A stretch of DNA of 64,000 bases from Gallionella sp. (GCA_028687575.1 JAQTZW010000006.1:124001-188000); one strand, 5' to 3'. Positions 26,455-39,092 are shown, counted from the stretch's first letter. Numbers and translations are program-made. Notes: a model not told the origin generated them from the sequence alone.

Positions 26455-27116
26455 GTAAAGATAGTAGCGGGCTGGACTCGCTGAAGGAGGAGTACCTTTC
26501 ACAGATACGAGGGCTATTCCCCTTGTATCGAGCCGCGTTGCTAGTCGTTGCGCTGGTTATTGTTGTGGCCGTACAAAATTCCAAATTCAAAAGTGTGTCA
26601 GAGGGGCTGCTGCATTTGCAACTACGCACACTCGCTGATTTTGACAAGGGCTTCTTTTCGACTCTAACTGTTCAGGATGTGCTGATAGCCGTCGGAATAC
26701 TCCTGCTTGGTGTGATGTTGCATCGGCTTGTTCGCTGGTTATTCTTCTTGTGGCTACGCAAGAGGCTAAAGCTTGATGATGTAGCCAAGGCAATGAGTGA
26801 AAAATCCGCAGCCTCTAGCGACAGAACGATTGTGAGCTATTTTGCGCTAAAAAAATCTGAGAACGAGGCAACCAATTGGGGCAAGAAGGTTTCAGGATTG
26901 TCGCTGATGAGCGAGTCAATCCTGACGCTTAGCCTTGTCTTTATATACGCTGGGTGTTTTGGCAATCTGATTGACTTCGGTGTTGCACTTGTTTTGTTTG
27001 TGTGTGCGTTGCTAGCGGCGGCGAGGAGTTTTATTGTGTTCTTAAGATACTACTTGCCGCATACGGCACACATCAGAGGCTTCTTGGGCCAAGGTAACGA
27101 GGTTAAATTGCCATAA
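26451..27116 (+). CDS. Membrane protein of unknown function, second gene of a low-GC pair
   Basis: A 221-residue protein starting with GTG inside the previous stop. It has four likely membrane helices: about 25-42 (YRAALLVVALVIVVAV), 78-97 (VLIAVGILLLGVMLHRLV), 152-170 (ILTLSLVFIYAGCFG) and 172-195. A positively charged, polar stretch of about 50 residues lies between helices 2 and 3. No catalytic motif is visible. Base composition is AT-rich like its partner's. The arrangement of a soluble protein followed by a small multi-helix membrane protein is common among abortive-infection systems, but there is no direct evidence for that here. Confidence 0.75.
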   Translation: MSKDSSGLDSLKEEYLSQIRGLFPLYRAALLVVALVIVVAVQNSKFKSVSEGLLHLQLRTLADFDKGFFSTLTVQDVLIAVGILLLGVMLHRLVRWLFFLWLRKRLKLDDVAKAMSEKSAASSDRTIVSYFALKKSENEATNWGKKVSGLSLMSESILTLSLVFIYAGCFGNLIDFGVALVLFVCALLAAARSFIVFLRYYLPHTAHIRGFLGQGNEVKLP

Positions 27117-27185
27117 TGATGAAGATCGTTCCCAAGAAAAATGGCGATATGGGGTCAGCTTCGAAATACATTTCACAGAAGCACG

Positions 27186-27267
27186 GTAGGCTGGGGTGAA
27201 GAATGAACCCCAGATTCATTCGTCCCGCTTTCCGAAACGCTGGGGTTCGTGCCTCACCCCAGCCTAC
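27186..27267. repeat. Palindromic repeat with 14-bp inverted ends
   Basis: Ends GTAGGCTGGGGTGA (27186-27199) and TCACCCCAGCCTAC (27254-27267) are perfect inverted copies, with an inner pair AACCCCAG / CTGGGGTT. It lies in the 364-base gap between the low-GC pair and clpB and resembles other dispersed intergenic palindromes. It contains no gene. Confidence 0.7.
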
Positions 27268-27281
27268 GCTTCGGCTCATGA

Positions 27282-27307
27282 AAAAGCCCGGCCATAGCCG
27301 GGCTTTT
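27282..27307. terminator. Bidirectional terminator between the low-GC pair and clpB
   Basis: AAAAGCCCGGC, loop CATA, GCCGGGCTTTT: an 11-bp perfect stem with A and T runs on both sides, suited to ending transcripts from both the right-going pair and the left-going clpB. Confidence 0.85.
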
Positions 27308-27367
27308 CTTTGGCGACACCCTTCGACAGGATCTAGGCGAACGGACGTTATTTCTCGAACCTCAGAG

Positions 27368-27402
27368 CGTGGTTGTTGGGGCTTTAGCCCCTTACAACCA
27401 CG
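27368..27402. repeat. Hairpin-forming palindrome downstream of clpB
   Basis: CGTGGTTGT and GGGGC pair with GCCCC and ACAACCACG around a TTTA loop. The stem is strong but lacks a T run, so it may be an intergenic repeat or an mRNA-stabilising hairpin rather than a terminator. Confidence 0.5.
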
Positions 27403-27480
27403 GCCTACCCCTTCGCTCAAAACAAGAAGCGCATGGCGCGACTATGTTTTTAGGCGAAGACCCGCGCGATCTTGCGGGTA

Positions 27481-30066
<2,586 letters not shown>

Positions 30067-30102
30067 GGTGCACTCCTCACAAGGGATTTTCGAATGCGGT
30101 GC

Positions 30103-30130
30103 AGATGGGGGAAGGATGACGGATTTCAAG
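30103..30130 (-). promoter_or_regulatory. Sigma-32 (RpoH) heat-shock promoter of clpB
   Basis: On the minus strand CTTGAAA is followed after 13 bases by CCCCATCT, matching the RpoH consensus (CTTGAAA, spacer, CCCCATnT) at all defined positions. It ends 37 bases before the clpB ATG. This strongly implies RpoH control. Confidence 0.9.
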
Positions 30131-30226
30131 TGCCGGTGCATCAAATGCATCGCCGCTGTTTCGCGGCCAGCCGCCGCCTCGCTTATACTACGCGCCCTGT
30201 ACAGCCATCATGAAGCGAGCCTTTCC

Positions 30227-31066
30227 GTGACATCTTTCCCGCCAACCAGCCAACTCCAACGTAACGTCCGAGCCTCTCTTGACGAAGACATCGCCAGCGG
30301 CGACCTGACCGCGCAGCTGTTGCCGCCGTTCCAGCCCGCCAGCGCGCAGGTCATCTCGCGCCAGACCGGCGTACTGTGCGGCACGGCCTGGTTCGATGCC
30401 TGCTTCACCGCGCTCGATGCCGACTGCCGGATAGACTGGCAGGCCAAAGACGGCGAGCGCATCACGCCCGGCCAGACGCTGTGCCGCATCACCGGCAACG
30501 CCCGCGCGCTGCTGAGCGCAGAACGCAACGCATTGAATCTGTTGCAGACCTTATCCGGCACTGCCACCACCACGCGCCGTTATGTGGATGCGGTGGCGGG
30601 ATTGCCGGTCAAGATCATGGACACCCGCAAGACCCTGCCCGGCCTGCGCGACGCGCAAAAATATGCGGTGCGCATGGGCGGCGGCTACAACCAGCGCACC
30701 GGCCTGTACGACGGCATCCTGATCAAGGAGAACCACATCGCGGCGGCGGGCGGCATCAGCGCCGTGCTGAAGGCGGCGGCAAGCCTGGCCCCGCCCGGCG
30801 TATCGGTGCAGATCGAGGTGGAAAACTGGATGGAACTGGACGAGGCGCTAAACGCCGGCGCGAAGCTGATCCTGCTGGACAATTTCGATCTGGAAGCACT
30901 GGCCTCCGCCGTCAAACACACCGCCGGGCGCGCCGAACTGGAAGCCTCCGGCGGCATCACGCTGGCCGGCCTGCGCGAAGTTGCCGAGACCGGCGTGGAC
31001 CGCATCTCGATCGGCGCGCTGACCAAAGATGTCGAGGCGCTAGACCTCTCGATGCGCTTCATCTGA
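30227..31066 (+). CDS. nadC: Nicotinate-nucleotide pyrophosphorylase (carboxylating)
   Basis: Converts quinolinate and PRPP to nicotinate mononucleotide in NAD synthesis. Typical segments: [16 protein letters not shown] near the N-terminus, [58 protein letters not shown], and the C-terminal LEASGGITL with ISIGALTKD. The best start is GTG at 30227 (279 aa); the same frame stays open far upstream as a shadow of clpB and has no ATG near here. It is divergent from clpB and convergent with the Lon-related gene, 19 bases apart. Confidence 0.93.
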   Translation: MTSFPPTSQLQRNVRASLDEDIASGDLTAQLLPPFQPASAQVISRQTGVLCGTAWFDACFTALDADCRIDWQAKDGERITPGQTLCRITGNARALLSAERNALNLLQTLSGTATTTRRYVDAVAGLPVKIMDTRKTLPGLRDAQKYAVRMGGGYNQRTGLYDGILIKENHIAAAGGISAVLKAAASLAPPGVSVQIEVENWMELDEALNAGAKLILLDNFDLEALASAVKHTAGRAELEASGGITLAGLREVAETGVDRISIGALTKDVEALDLSMRFI

Positions 31067-31085
31067 CCCCGCCGCCGGCGACCGT

Positions 31086-33521
31086 TCAACGCACGAGTTT
31101 GCGGCCCGATTTCGGGTGTTCGTTCGCCTGGCAGGCGCGGCGATAGCCGTGCAGGGCCTTTTGCACCCTCGCCAGCAGCGTGCCGTGCGGATATTCGCCG
31201 GAATCATCCGGCTCGCCGGCGGGTAGCCCCATCAGCAACTTTGCGCCGTCCAGCACATGCTCGAAGGCATGGATATGGAAGTTCCCGTGCGCTACTGCCT
31301 CGACCACGCGGCGCTCCAGCATCAGGTGACGCAAGTTGCGGGAAGGAATCAGCACGCCCTGACTGCCGGTGAGCCCCGCCGCCTCGCAGACCCGGAAATA
31401 GCCCTCGATCTTTTCGTTGATGCCGCCGACCGGCAACACTTCGCCGTGCTGGTTAAGTGCGCCGGTGACCGCGATGCCCTGTTTCACCGGCTGGCCGGAC
31501 AGCGACGACAGCAGCGCAAAGAGCTCGGCGCAGGATGCCGAGTCGCCTTCCACACCATGGTATTCCTGCTCGAACACCAGCGAGGCGCTGAGCGCCAGCG
31601 GAGCCAGATGCGCGAACAACGCGGACAGATAATGTTGCAGGATCAGCACGCCCTTGTCGTGCACCGGGCCTGACATCTCGACTTCGCGCTCGATGTTGAG
31701 CAGGCCATCGCTACCGGCAAAGGTGCGCGCAGTGATCCTGACCGGCAGGCCGAAACAACAGTCGCCCAACTCCATCACGGTCAGGCCGTTGATCTGCCCG
31801 ACCTTTTCGCCTTGCAGACTGATCAGCACCTCGCCCTCGGTGATGGCCTCGCGCATCCGGCTGTCGGGGTAATCGTGGCGGTGGACTTGCGCGGCCAGCG
31901 CCGCTTCGACATCCGCCGCCGAAACCAAGCTGTTTGTCTGGTCGGCATTGGCATTACGCTGACAGCAGAGCGCCGCACTTTCCATCACTCTGGCCTCGCT
32001 GCGGGCGAAGATCGCACTCTGGCGAGACTGGTCTTCCGCCTCGCGGTGCGAAGCCTCCAGCAGGCGCGCCACCGCTTCCGGCGAGAAATGCGGCAGGCCC
32101 AGCTTGCGGCAGGCATGAGAAACGAACACGGCAAAAGCGCGGCGGGTCTCATCGCTGGCGGGGTAACTCTCAGCGAAATCCACCTTGACCCGGAAACGGC
32201 GAGCGAATTCCGGGTCTTCCTCCTGCAACTCGTAATACTGCTCGCGCGAGCCGATCAGAATGATCTTGACCTCCACATCCACAGGCTCGGGTTCCAGCGA
32301 CACCGCCGCGATCGGCGCGAAAGCGGTGCCCGGCTCCTCGATCTGCAGCTTGCCACTGCGCAGCAAGCGCCGCAGTTTCTCCCACACCAGCCCATCTACC
32401 AACAGGTCGCGCAGGTGCAGCATCAAAAACCCGCCATGCGCCTTGAGCAGGCTACCGGCGCGAATACGACTGAAATCCGTCACCAGCACATCGTTCTCGG
32501 ACTGATATTCAATGCTGCCGAACAGCGAGCGGAACAGCGGGTTATCCTCGACGATCACTGGCGCGCCGTGCAGCGCGTCGTTGTCCACCACCAGATTGAC
32601 GCGATAGCGTGCCAACTGCGCCTCCCGCTCCGGCTGCCCGATATCCTCGTCGTCGCCAGGCTCGAACAATGCCAGATTCTCCAGCACGTCCTGCATCACC
32701 TGCTCCAGAAACAGGCCCAGCTTGATGGAATCCTTGATCTGCTTCTTCAGGCGGGTGCGTATCTCCTGAAACTCGTGATCGAGCAAGGCCGTCACCACCT
32801 TGCGTTTGAGTGCGGCCAGCGAGTCGTTCATCACGCGTTCCATCGGGCGCATCTGGTCGAGGAAGCGGGTGATCTCCACGCGCAATTCCAGCTCGGCTTG
32901 CTCGATCTCGGTGCGGCGCGTCTTGGGCAAAGACAGCACCTCGGTCTCGGTGAGCGCCTGGTTGTTTTCGCCCAGCAGCGTGAACACCAGATGGCCGGAT
33001 TCGCGGTGCAAAGCGAAGCGCCTGGCCTCGGCAAACGCGTCGAGTGCGGCGTAGGCGCTGGCTTCATCGGCCTTGTAAGTCTTGCTGATACGCTCGCTCT
33101 CCGCCTTGAAATCCTGACTATCCAGACGACGCGGAATCTCGACAAGCAGCCGCTTGATAGCTTCTGCCATCAGCGACCTCAGCAAGCGGCCTTGTCCTGC
33201 GGGCAGACGCAGCGCGCGCGGGTGTTCTGGCGCATCGAAATTATGCAGATAACACAAGTCGGGCGGCACCGCCCTGCCTGCCGCTACCGCCGTCATCGCC
33301 TGCTTCAGCAATGAGCTGCGTCCGCTGCCGACCTCACCCAGCACGAACAGGTGGTAGTCCGGCTGCGCCATCTCCAGCCCGAATTTCGCAGCCAGTTCGG
33401 CGCGCTGCTGGCCTATCCAGGGCAGCGGCTCGTGCAACAGTTCTGAAGTATCGGCAAAACCCAGCGAGTCCGGTTCGACGGTACATCTCAACTGGGTAGG
33501 TGTCAGGTTGGAGAGAGACAT
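31086..33521 (-). CDS. Lon-related ATP-dependent protease
   Basis: An 811-residue Lon-like protease of the group with an inserted helical domain. The N-terminal P-loop is variant, GEVGSGRSS (62-70). A long alpha-helical region (about 170-290) carries many charged residues. The C-terminal S16 protease domain contains GVEGDSASCAELFALLSSLS with the catalytic serine and PVGGINEKIEGYF with the lysine. The start is ATG at 33521; an in-frame TTG lies two codons upstream. Its natural substrates are not known to me. It is convergent with nadC and divergent from the Sel1/SPOR gene. Confidence 0.9.
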   Translation of the reverse strand: MSLSNLTPTQLRCTVEPDSLGFADTSELLHEPLPWIGQQRAELAAKFGLEMAQPDYHLFVLGEVGSGRSSLLKQAMTAVAAGRAVPPDLCYLHNFDAPEHPRALRLPAGQGRLLRSLMAEAIKRLLVEIPRRLDSQDFKAESERISKTYKADEASAYAALDAFAEARRFALHRESGHLVFTLLGENNQALTETEVLSLPKTRRTEIEQAELELRVEITRFLDQMRPMERVMNDSLAALKRKVVTALLDHEFQEIRTRLKKQIKDSIKLGLFLEQVMQDVLENLALFEPGDDEDIGQPEREAQLARYRVNLVVDNDALHGAPVIVEDNPLFRSLFGSIEYQSENDVLVTDFSRIRAGSLLKAHGGFLMLHLRDLLVDGLVWEKLRRLLRSGKLQIEEPGTAFAPIAAVSLEPEPVDVEVKIILIGSREQYYELQEEDPEFARRFRVKVDFAESYPASDETRRAFAVFVSHACRKLGLPHFSPEAVARLLEASHREAEDQSRQSAIFARSEARVMESAALCCQRNANADQTNSLVSAADVEAALAAQVHRHDYPDSRMREAITEGEVLISLQGEKVGQINGLTVMELGDCCFGLPVRITARTFAGSDGLLNIEREVEMSGPVHDKGVLILQHYLSALFAHLAPLALSASLVFEQEYHGVEGDSASCAELFALLSSLSGQPVKQGIAVTGALNQHGEVLPVGGINEKIEGYFRVCEAAGLTGSQGVLIPSRNLRHLMLERRVVEAVAHGNFHIHAFEHVLDGAKLLMGLPAGEPDDSGEYPHGTLLARVQKALHGYRRACQANEHPKSGRKLVR

Positions 33522-33678
33522 GTTCAACGGTACCGCGTAAACGACATGAAAGCATTGTAACGAATATGCCGAAACCTGAAAGTCATTACTGAGTCATCAC
33601 CCATCGCGCCAATTTATTGCTAAACTTCGTCAAAGTGCCAGCCATCAAAAAATAAATCACCGCACCGCTTTCAAGCAC

Positions 33679-34764
33679 ATGAACAAGATCTTGCTCCCAC
33701 TACTCATCATGCTGACCTCGGCATTAGCGCCCTGTGCGTGGGCGGGCTTTGAAGATGACCTGGCCGACACAGGCAAGACAGAAAATTCGCAGCCTTTCCG
33801 CGACCTCAAGGCGCGCGCCGAAGCCGGCGACGCCGACGCGCAACTGAACATGGGCGGCCTGTATTTCAAGGGGGAGGGCGTTGCGCGCGACCTGCCCGAG
33901 GCCGCCAAGTGGTTCCTTAAGGCTGCCGACCAGCACCATCCGCAGGCGCAATTCAACCTGGGCATGATGTATGCCACCGGCCAGGGTGTGACACAGAACC
34001 ACGATGAAGCCGTGAAATGGTATCGCCTGTCCGCCGAGCAAGGGCTGGCGGTGGCGCAGCTCAATCTGGGCGTGGCTTACTTTATGGGGCAAGGCGTTCC
34101 CCGCAGCGAAGCCGAGGCGGTCAAATGGCTGCGACTGGCAGCCAATCAGGGCGATGCCCAAGCCCAGTTCAACCTCGCGGTGATGTATGCCAATGGTCAG
34201 GGCATCCCGCAGGATTTCGTCGAATCCTACCGGCTGGCAGGACTGGCCGAAGCGCAAGGGCATACCACCGCCAAGGCTTTGCGGGCCGACCTGAAAGCGC
34301 GCATGTCCCCCGAACAACTGGCTGCAGCGACAGGCCAACAAGCCGCCGCCTCGACCGCCGAGCCTGCGACACCTGCCGCCGAGCCTGTGCAACCACCGCC
34401 GGCAGAGCAGCCCACCCCCGGCACAGCCCCCGAAGAATCTGCCCTGCCCACCGTGCCTGCTGCCTCAAACAATACCCCAGCGGTAGCTGCGCCGCGCGGT
34501 CATTCCCGGGCTATCGCCCATTCCGCCAACGATGGCAAGCATTACCTGCAACTGGGCGCATTCAAGTCCGAACAGGAAGCCGAAAAATTCATCGCTGAAG
34601 CCAAGCACAAACTCGGAAAATTTGGCAAATCGCTCAGCATCTACAGCACCGACAACTGGGTGCGCGTGCATATCGGCCCGTATCCCGATGCCGCTTCCGC
34701 ACGCCGCGCCGCGACCCTGCTGAAGCATCGCTACGGCTTCGACACCATCGTCAAGCGGCATTGA
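33679..34764 (+). CDS. Exported Sel1-repeat protein with a C-terminal SPOR domain
   Basis: A 361-residue protein with a signal peptide (MNKILLPLLIMLTSALAPCA, cleavage near AWAG). Four Sel1-like repeats follow (about 45-190), each with a GDAxAQxNLGxMYxxGxGV pattern. A Pro/Ala-rich linker (about 215-275) leads to a SPOR domain (HYLQLGAFKSEQEAEKFIAE to RYGFDTIV). SPOR domains bind denuded glycan at division sites, so a periplasmic role in the cell envelope is likely. The end overlaps an alternative start of the following signalling gene. Confidence 0.88.
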   Translation: MNKILLPLLIMLTSALAPCAWAGFEDDLADTGKTENSQPFRDLKARAEAGDADAQLNMGGLYFKGEGVARDLPEAAKWFLKAADQHHPQAQFNLGMMYATGQGVTQNHDEAVKWYRLSAEQGLAVAQLNLGVAYFMGQGVPRSEAEAVKWLRLAANQGDAQAQFNLAVMYANGQGIPQDFVESYRLAGLAEAQGHTTAKALRADLKARMSPEQLAAATGQQAAASTAEPATPAAEPVQPPPAEQPTPGTAPEESALPTVPAASNNTPAVAAPRGHSRAIAHSANDGKHYLQLGAFKSEQEAEKFIAEAKHKLGKFGKSLSIYSTDNWVRVHIGPYPDAASARRAATLLKHRYGFDTIVKRH

Positions 34765-34784
34765 ACGACATAACAGGAACCGCC

Positions 34785-37700
34785 TTGAAACCCACCCTGA
34801 TTGCCAGACTGGAAAAACTCAACGACTGGCGCTTACTGGCTGGTATTGCGGCACTGATCGTCCTGTTCACTGAATTTATCGTTGCCGCGATGAACCTGTT
34901 GCTGCAAGGCGATATAACCGTAGACTTCCTCATCACGGGTCTGGTCGCAGCGCTCATCGTCGCCCCATTGGGTCTTGTCTTGTTGAAGCGTTTATTGCAA
35001 GTGTTGACACATAACCGCCAACTTCAGACAGAAATCGCCGCCGAGCACGACAAGCAAAATCTGAATCTCGCCCTGATAACCGCGCAGATATTCATTTGGG
35101 AGTTAGACCTGCCCAGTGGCAAGATTCAATACGACGATAATCAACTCCCGTTGCTCGGCCTTGAATTCGGCCAGCCACCCCACGACATTCAGCAATGGAT
35201 AGAACTCGTGCATCCGCATGACCGGGCCATATTCATGGAAAAATTCCAGGCCGCCCTGCAACCAGAATCACCGTTTTTCGATCTGGAATACCGTTTCTCT
35301 CCGATTCCCGATAGTGCCCAGCAATCCGGCAGCTGGAATCAGGACGATGCCTGGAGCCACTCCGGTTCGTGGAGTTGGCTGCACACCCGTGGCAGGGTGA
35401 ACCAGCGCGACGCCAACGGCAATCCGCTGCTGGCCGGCGGGACGACCATGAATATCACCGCGCGCAAAGTGGCTGAACTGCAATCTCTCGACGCTCAAAA
35501 ACGTTTCGAGTTGATCTTCAACAGCAGCCCCGACGTGATGGTCATCAGCAAGCTCCCGGAAGGCATCATCAGCAACGTCAACGATGCCTTTGTCGCCAAT
35601 ACCGGATACAGCAAACAGGATGCCATTGGCAACACCACCGTCGGACTGGGATTCTGGAGCGATGCTGAGCGCCACAAAATGACGGAGGCCATCGCCCGGG
35701 ACGGCCAGTGTCGCGCTCTGGAATTCGACTTCACCCTGAAAAACGGCGAAAAGCGCACCGGCTCCTTCTCGGCTGTTGTCAGCCGGCTGGAAGGCATCCC
35801 ACATCTGGTCAGCACGGTCCACGACATCACCGAACGCAAACAGATGGAAAACGCGCTGAAAGGCAGCGAGACGCGTTTCCGCGCCATCATCGAGGCCACT
35901 CCCGTGCCGCTGGCGCTGAACGATGCGGCGGGCAATATCACCTACCTGAACCGCGCGTTCCATGACACTCTGGGCTACACGCTGGCAGACATTCCCACGC
36001 TGGACGCATGGTGGCCACTTGCCTATCCCGACCCGCAATACCGCCAACATATCTTACAGAATTGGGGGCACGCAACCGAGCAGGCGATGGTCAGCAACTC
36101 GGACATCACTTCCATAGAGGGCGAAGTACGATGCAAGAATGGACAGACCCGCACCTTCATAATCGGCGGTAGCCCGCTGGCGGGCGAGCAAGCCTATCTA
36201 TATCTGGTTTCCTTGTATGACATCACGGAACGCAAGCAAGCGGCACTAAAGTTGCAACGCAATGAAAGCTTGCTGCGCACCACGCTGGATTCGACCGATG
36301 AAGGCATTCTGATGATAGGCGGGAATGGTAGTTTGCTTGCCAGCAATCAACGCTTCATGGAACTCTGGAAAATTCCTCAACAGATTTCCGAGAGCGGCAA
36401 AGACGAACTATTACTGAACCATGTGTTGGATCAACTGATAGATCCGCAAGTCTTTCTGGATCAGGTTCATCGCCTGTATGGCAGCGACGATGAGGCACGC
36501 GATACGCTGTATTTCAAGGATGGTCGGGTGTTTTCGCGTTTCACGCGCGCACTGATAATTGACGGTCAGCGCGGACGCATCTGGTGCTTCAAGGACATCA
36601 CCGAGCAACATCAAAAGGATAATGAACTGCAAGCTTCGAAAAGCCTGCTGCGCACCGTGATAGACACTGTGCCGGTGCGGGTTTTCTGGAAAGACCACGC
36701 CTCTCGCTTCCTAGGTTGTAACCTGGCCTTTGCCCGCGATGCAGGGCTGAGCCATCCGGCAGAGCTGATCGGCAAGGATGACACCCAGATGACCTGGAAA
36801 GATCAGGCTGAACTCTATCGCGCCGACGACCGGCAAGTTATGACTTCCGGCCAGGCCAAACTGACCTTCGACGAACCGCAGACCACGCCGGACGGACATG
36901 AAATCTGGCTGCGCACCTCGAAGACACCGCTCTACAACCAGGCAAACGAAGTGGTCGGCATCGTTGGCGTTTACGATGACATCACTGAGCAAAAGCACAA
37001 CGAGCAAGCCTTGCAGGCCAGTGAATTCAAGTTGCGCACCGTCCTCAATAATGTGGATGCCTACATCTATCTCAAAGATACTGACGGACATTACCTGTTC
37101 GCCAATCGGCCCGTGCGCGAGCTTTGGCAGACCGAGATGGAGGACATCGTAGGCTTTGGCGACGAAAAATTCTTCGATGCGGCAACCACCTCGAATATCC
37201 GCATCAATGACCAACGGGTATTACAGGATGGCGAAACCCTGCGGGCCGAAGAAACCAATACAGTTCCGGAAACCGGCAATACCGCCACGTTTCTTTCCAC
37301 CAAGTTGCCGCTCAGAAACGAGGCCGGGAAAATCTACGCGCTGTGCGGCATCTCGACCGACATCACTGCACGGAAGCAGATCGAACTTGAACTTGCCGAA
37401 CGCGAAGCGCAGTTACGTATGCTGGTCCAGGCCGTACCCGATTCTGTCCAGTTCAAGGATGGTGCTGGCCGCTGGCTGATCGCCAATACCGTCTGCCTGC
37501 GACTGTTTGGCCTGGAAGGACTGGCATGGCAGAACCTGACCGACACCGAGATAGGCCAGCGCCACCCGCACCTCGCAACGGCGATGGCAGCCTGCCGGGC
37601 AGGGGACGAGGATGCTTGGCAAACTGGCAAGCTATTCCGTATCGAGGAAACTGTCCCCGATGCGGACGGAACGTCACATCACTACGACGTACTCAAAGCC

Positions 37701-39092
37701 CCGCTATTTGATGAGCAGGGCGGCCGCAAGGCACTGGTCATCGTCGCGCGCGACATCACCGAGAAAAAGCAATCCGAAGAACTGATCTGGAATCAGGCCA
37801 ATTTCGATTCACTCACCCAACTTCCCAATCGTCGCATGTTCCGCGACCGCCTCAGGCAAGACATCAAAAAGGCGCACCGGGCCGGCTTGAAACTGGCACT
37901 GCTGTTCCTGGATCTCGATCATTTCAAGGAAGTCAACGACACGCTGGGGCACGACGCAGGCGATGCGCTGCTGATTGATGCCGCCTATCGCATCAGCGCC
38001 TGCGTGCGCGAATCCGACACCGTGGCGCGTCTGGGTGGTGACGAGTTCACCATCATCCTCGCCGAACTGGAAGACAATGGCGCAGTCGAACGCATCGCCG
38101 CCAACATCATTCAGTCTTTGAGCCAGCCGTTTTACCTGGAAACCGACACCCTCTATATTTCGGCCAGCATCGGCATTACGCTCTATCCGAATGACGGCAT
38201 AGATTCCGCAACCCTGCTGAAAAATGCCGATCAGGCCATGTTTGCCGCCAAGCAATCCGGCCGCAACCGCTACAGCTATTTCACTAGCGACCTGCAACAA
38301 GAGGCTCAATACCGCCAGCAGGTCATCAATGATTTGCGCATCGCATTGGCGGAAGAACAGTTCCAACTGTATTACCAACCCATCGTCGAGCTTGCCACCG
38401 GGCGGGTACACAAGGCCGAATGCCTGTTACGCTGGTTGCACCCGGAACGCGGCCTGATCAATCCGGATGAGTTTATTCCATTAACCGAAGATTCCGGCAT
38501 CATCCACGAACTCGGCGTATGGGTATTCTCGGAAGCGGCCAAGCAACTGAACCACTGCCGTGAATATTGTGGCAAAGGCTTTCAACTCAGTGTGAACGTG
38601 TCGCCGGTACAGTTCCAGGACGCCATCAAACAGCAAAAATGGCTGGACATTCTGAAAGCCAACAATCTGCAAGGCGATAGCATCGTGATCGAGATCACCG
38701 AGGGGCTGCTGCTCGAAACTGCCGATAGCGTCACAGAACAACTGCTGGCATTCCGCGATGCGGGTATTCAGGTCGCGATAGACGACTTCGGCACCGGTTA
38801 TTCGGCGTTGTCATATCTGAACAAGCTGGACATTGACTACCTGAAGATAGACCAGTCCTTCATCCGTAATCTTGTCGCCGATTCCAGCGACATGGCGCTG
38901 GTGGAAGCCATCATCGTGATGGCGCACAAGTTGGGCTTGCAGGTGATCGCCGAAGGCGTGGAAACGGCCGAACAGAATGCCCTGCTGCAAACGATCAACT
39001 GCGATTATGTGCAGGGCTACTACTATAGCCATGCGCTGCCTGCCGATCAGCTCGAAGCCTGGTTGCAGGCGCGCCGGGCGTCGGTCAGTTAG
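34785..39092 (+). CDS. Membrane-anchored multi-PAS GGDEF/EAL protein
   Basis: A 1435-residue c-di-GMP signalling protein. Two N-terminal membrane helices (about 14-40 and 48-75) are followed by about seven PAS/PAC units, each closed by a DITERK or DITAR motif. The cyclase domain has RLGGDEFTIIL (about 1080) and an upstream FLDLDHFKEVNDTLGHDAGD. The EAL domain starts with ECLLRW in place of EALLRW, but IDDFGTGYSAL and VIAEGVETAEQ are intact. Both catalytic sites look usable. TTG at 34785 is preceded by AGGA at good spacing; TTG at 34761, overlapping the previous stop, is the alternative. Its stop codon abuts a short mobile element. Confidence 0.92.
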   Translation: MKPTLIARLEKLNDWRLLAGIAALIVLFTEFIVAAMNLLLQGDITVDFLITGLVAALIVAPLGLVLLKRLLQVLTHNRQLQTEIAAEHDKQNLNLALITAQIFIWELDLPSGKIQYDDNQLPLLGLEFGQPPHDIQQWIELVHPHDRAIFMEKFQAALQPESPFFDLEYRFSPIPDSAQQSGSWNQDDAWSHSGSWSWLHTRGRVNQRDANGNPLLAGGTTMNITARKVAELQSLDAQKRFELIFNSSPDVMVISKLPEGIISNVNDAFVANTGYSKQDAIGNTTVGLGFWSDAERHKMTEAIARDGQCRALEFDFTLKNGEKRTGSFSAVVSRLEGIPHLVSTVHDITERKQMENALKGSETRFRAIIEATPVPLALNDAAGNITYLNRAFHDTLGYTLADIPTLDAWWPLAYPDPQYRQHILQNWGHATEQAMVSNSDITSIEGEVRCKNGQTRTFIIGGSPLAGEQAYLYLVSLYDITERKQAALKLQRNESLLRTTLDSTDEGILMIGGNGSLLASNQRFMELWKIPQQISESGKDELLLNHVLDQLIDPQVFLDQVHRLYGSDDEARDTLYFKDGRVFSRFTRALIIDGQRGRIWCFKDITEQHQKDNELQASKSLLRTVIDTVPVRVFWKDHASRFLGCNLAFARDAGLSHPAELIGKDDTQMTWKDQAELYRADDRQVMTSGQAKLTFDEPQTTPDGHEIWLRTSKTPLYNQANEVVGIVGVYDDITEQKHNEQALQASEFKLRTVLNNVDAYIYLKDTDGHYLFANRPVRELWQTEMEDIVGFGDEKFFDAATTSNIRINDQRVLQDGETLRAEETNTVPETGNTATFLSTKLPLRNEAGKIYALCGISTDITARKQIELELAEREAQLRMLVQAVPDSVQFKDGAGRWLIANTVCLRLFGLEGLAWQNLTDTEIGQRHPHLATAMAACRAGDEDAWQTGKLFRIEETVPDADGTSHHYDVLKAPLFDEQGGRKALVIVARDITEKKQSEELIWNQANFDSLTQLPNRRMFRDRLRQDIKKAHRAGLKLALLFLDLDHFKEVNDTLGHDAGDALLIDAAYRISACVRESDTVARLGGDEFTIILAELEDNGAVERIAANIIQSLSQPFYLETDTLYISASIGITLYPNDGIDSATLLKNADQAMFAAKQSGRNRYSYFTSDLQQEAQYRQQVINDLRIALAEEQFQLYYQPIVELATGRVHKAECLLRWLHPERGLINPDEFIPLTEDSGIIHELGVWVFSEAAKQLNHCREYCGKGFQLSVNVSPVQFQDAIKQQKWLDILKANNLQGDSIVIEITEGLLLETADSVTEQLLAFRDAGIQVAIDDFGTGYSALSYLNKLDIDYLKIDQSFIRNLVADSSDMALVEAIIVMAHKLGLQVIAEGVETAEQNALLQTINCDYVQGYYYSHALPADQLEAWLQARRASVS

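Noticed and set aside
25585-27116. CBASS or retron system
   Set aside because: No nucleotidyltransferase, reverse transcriptase or recognisable effector motif in either protein.
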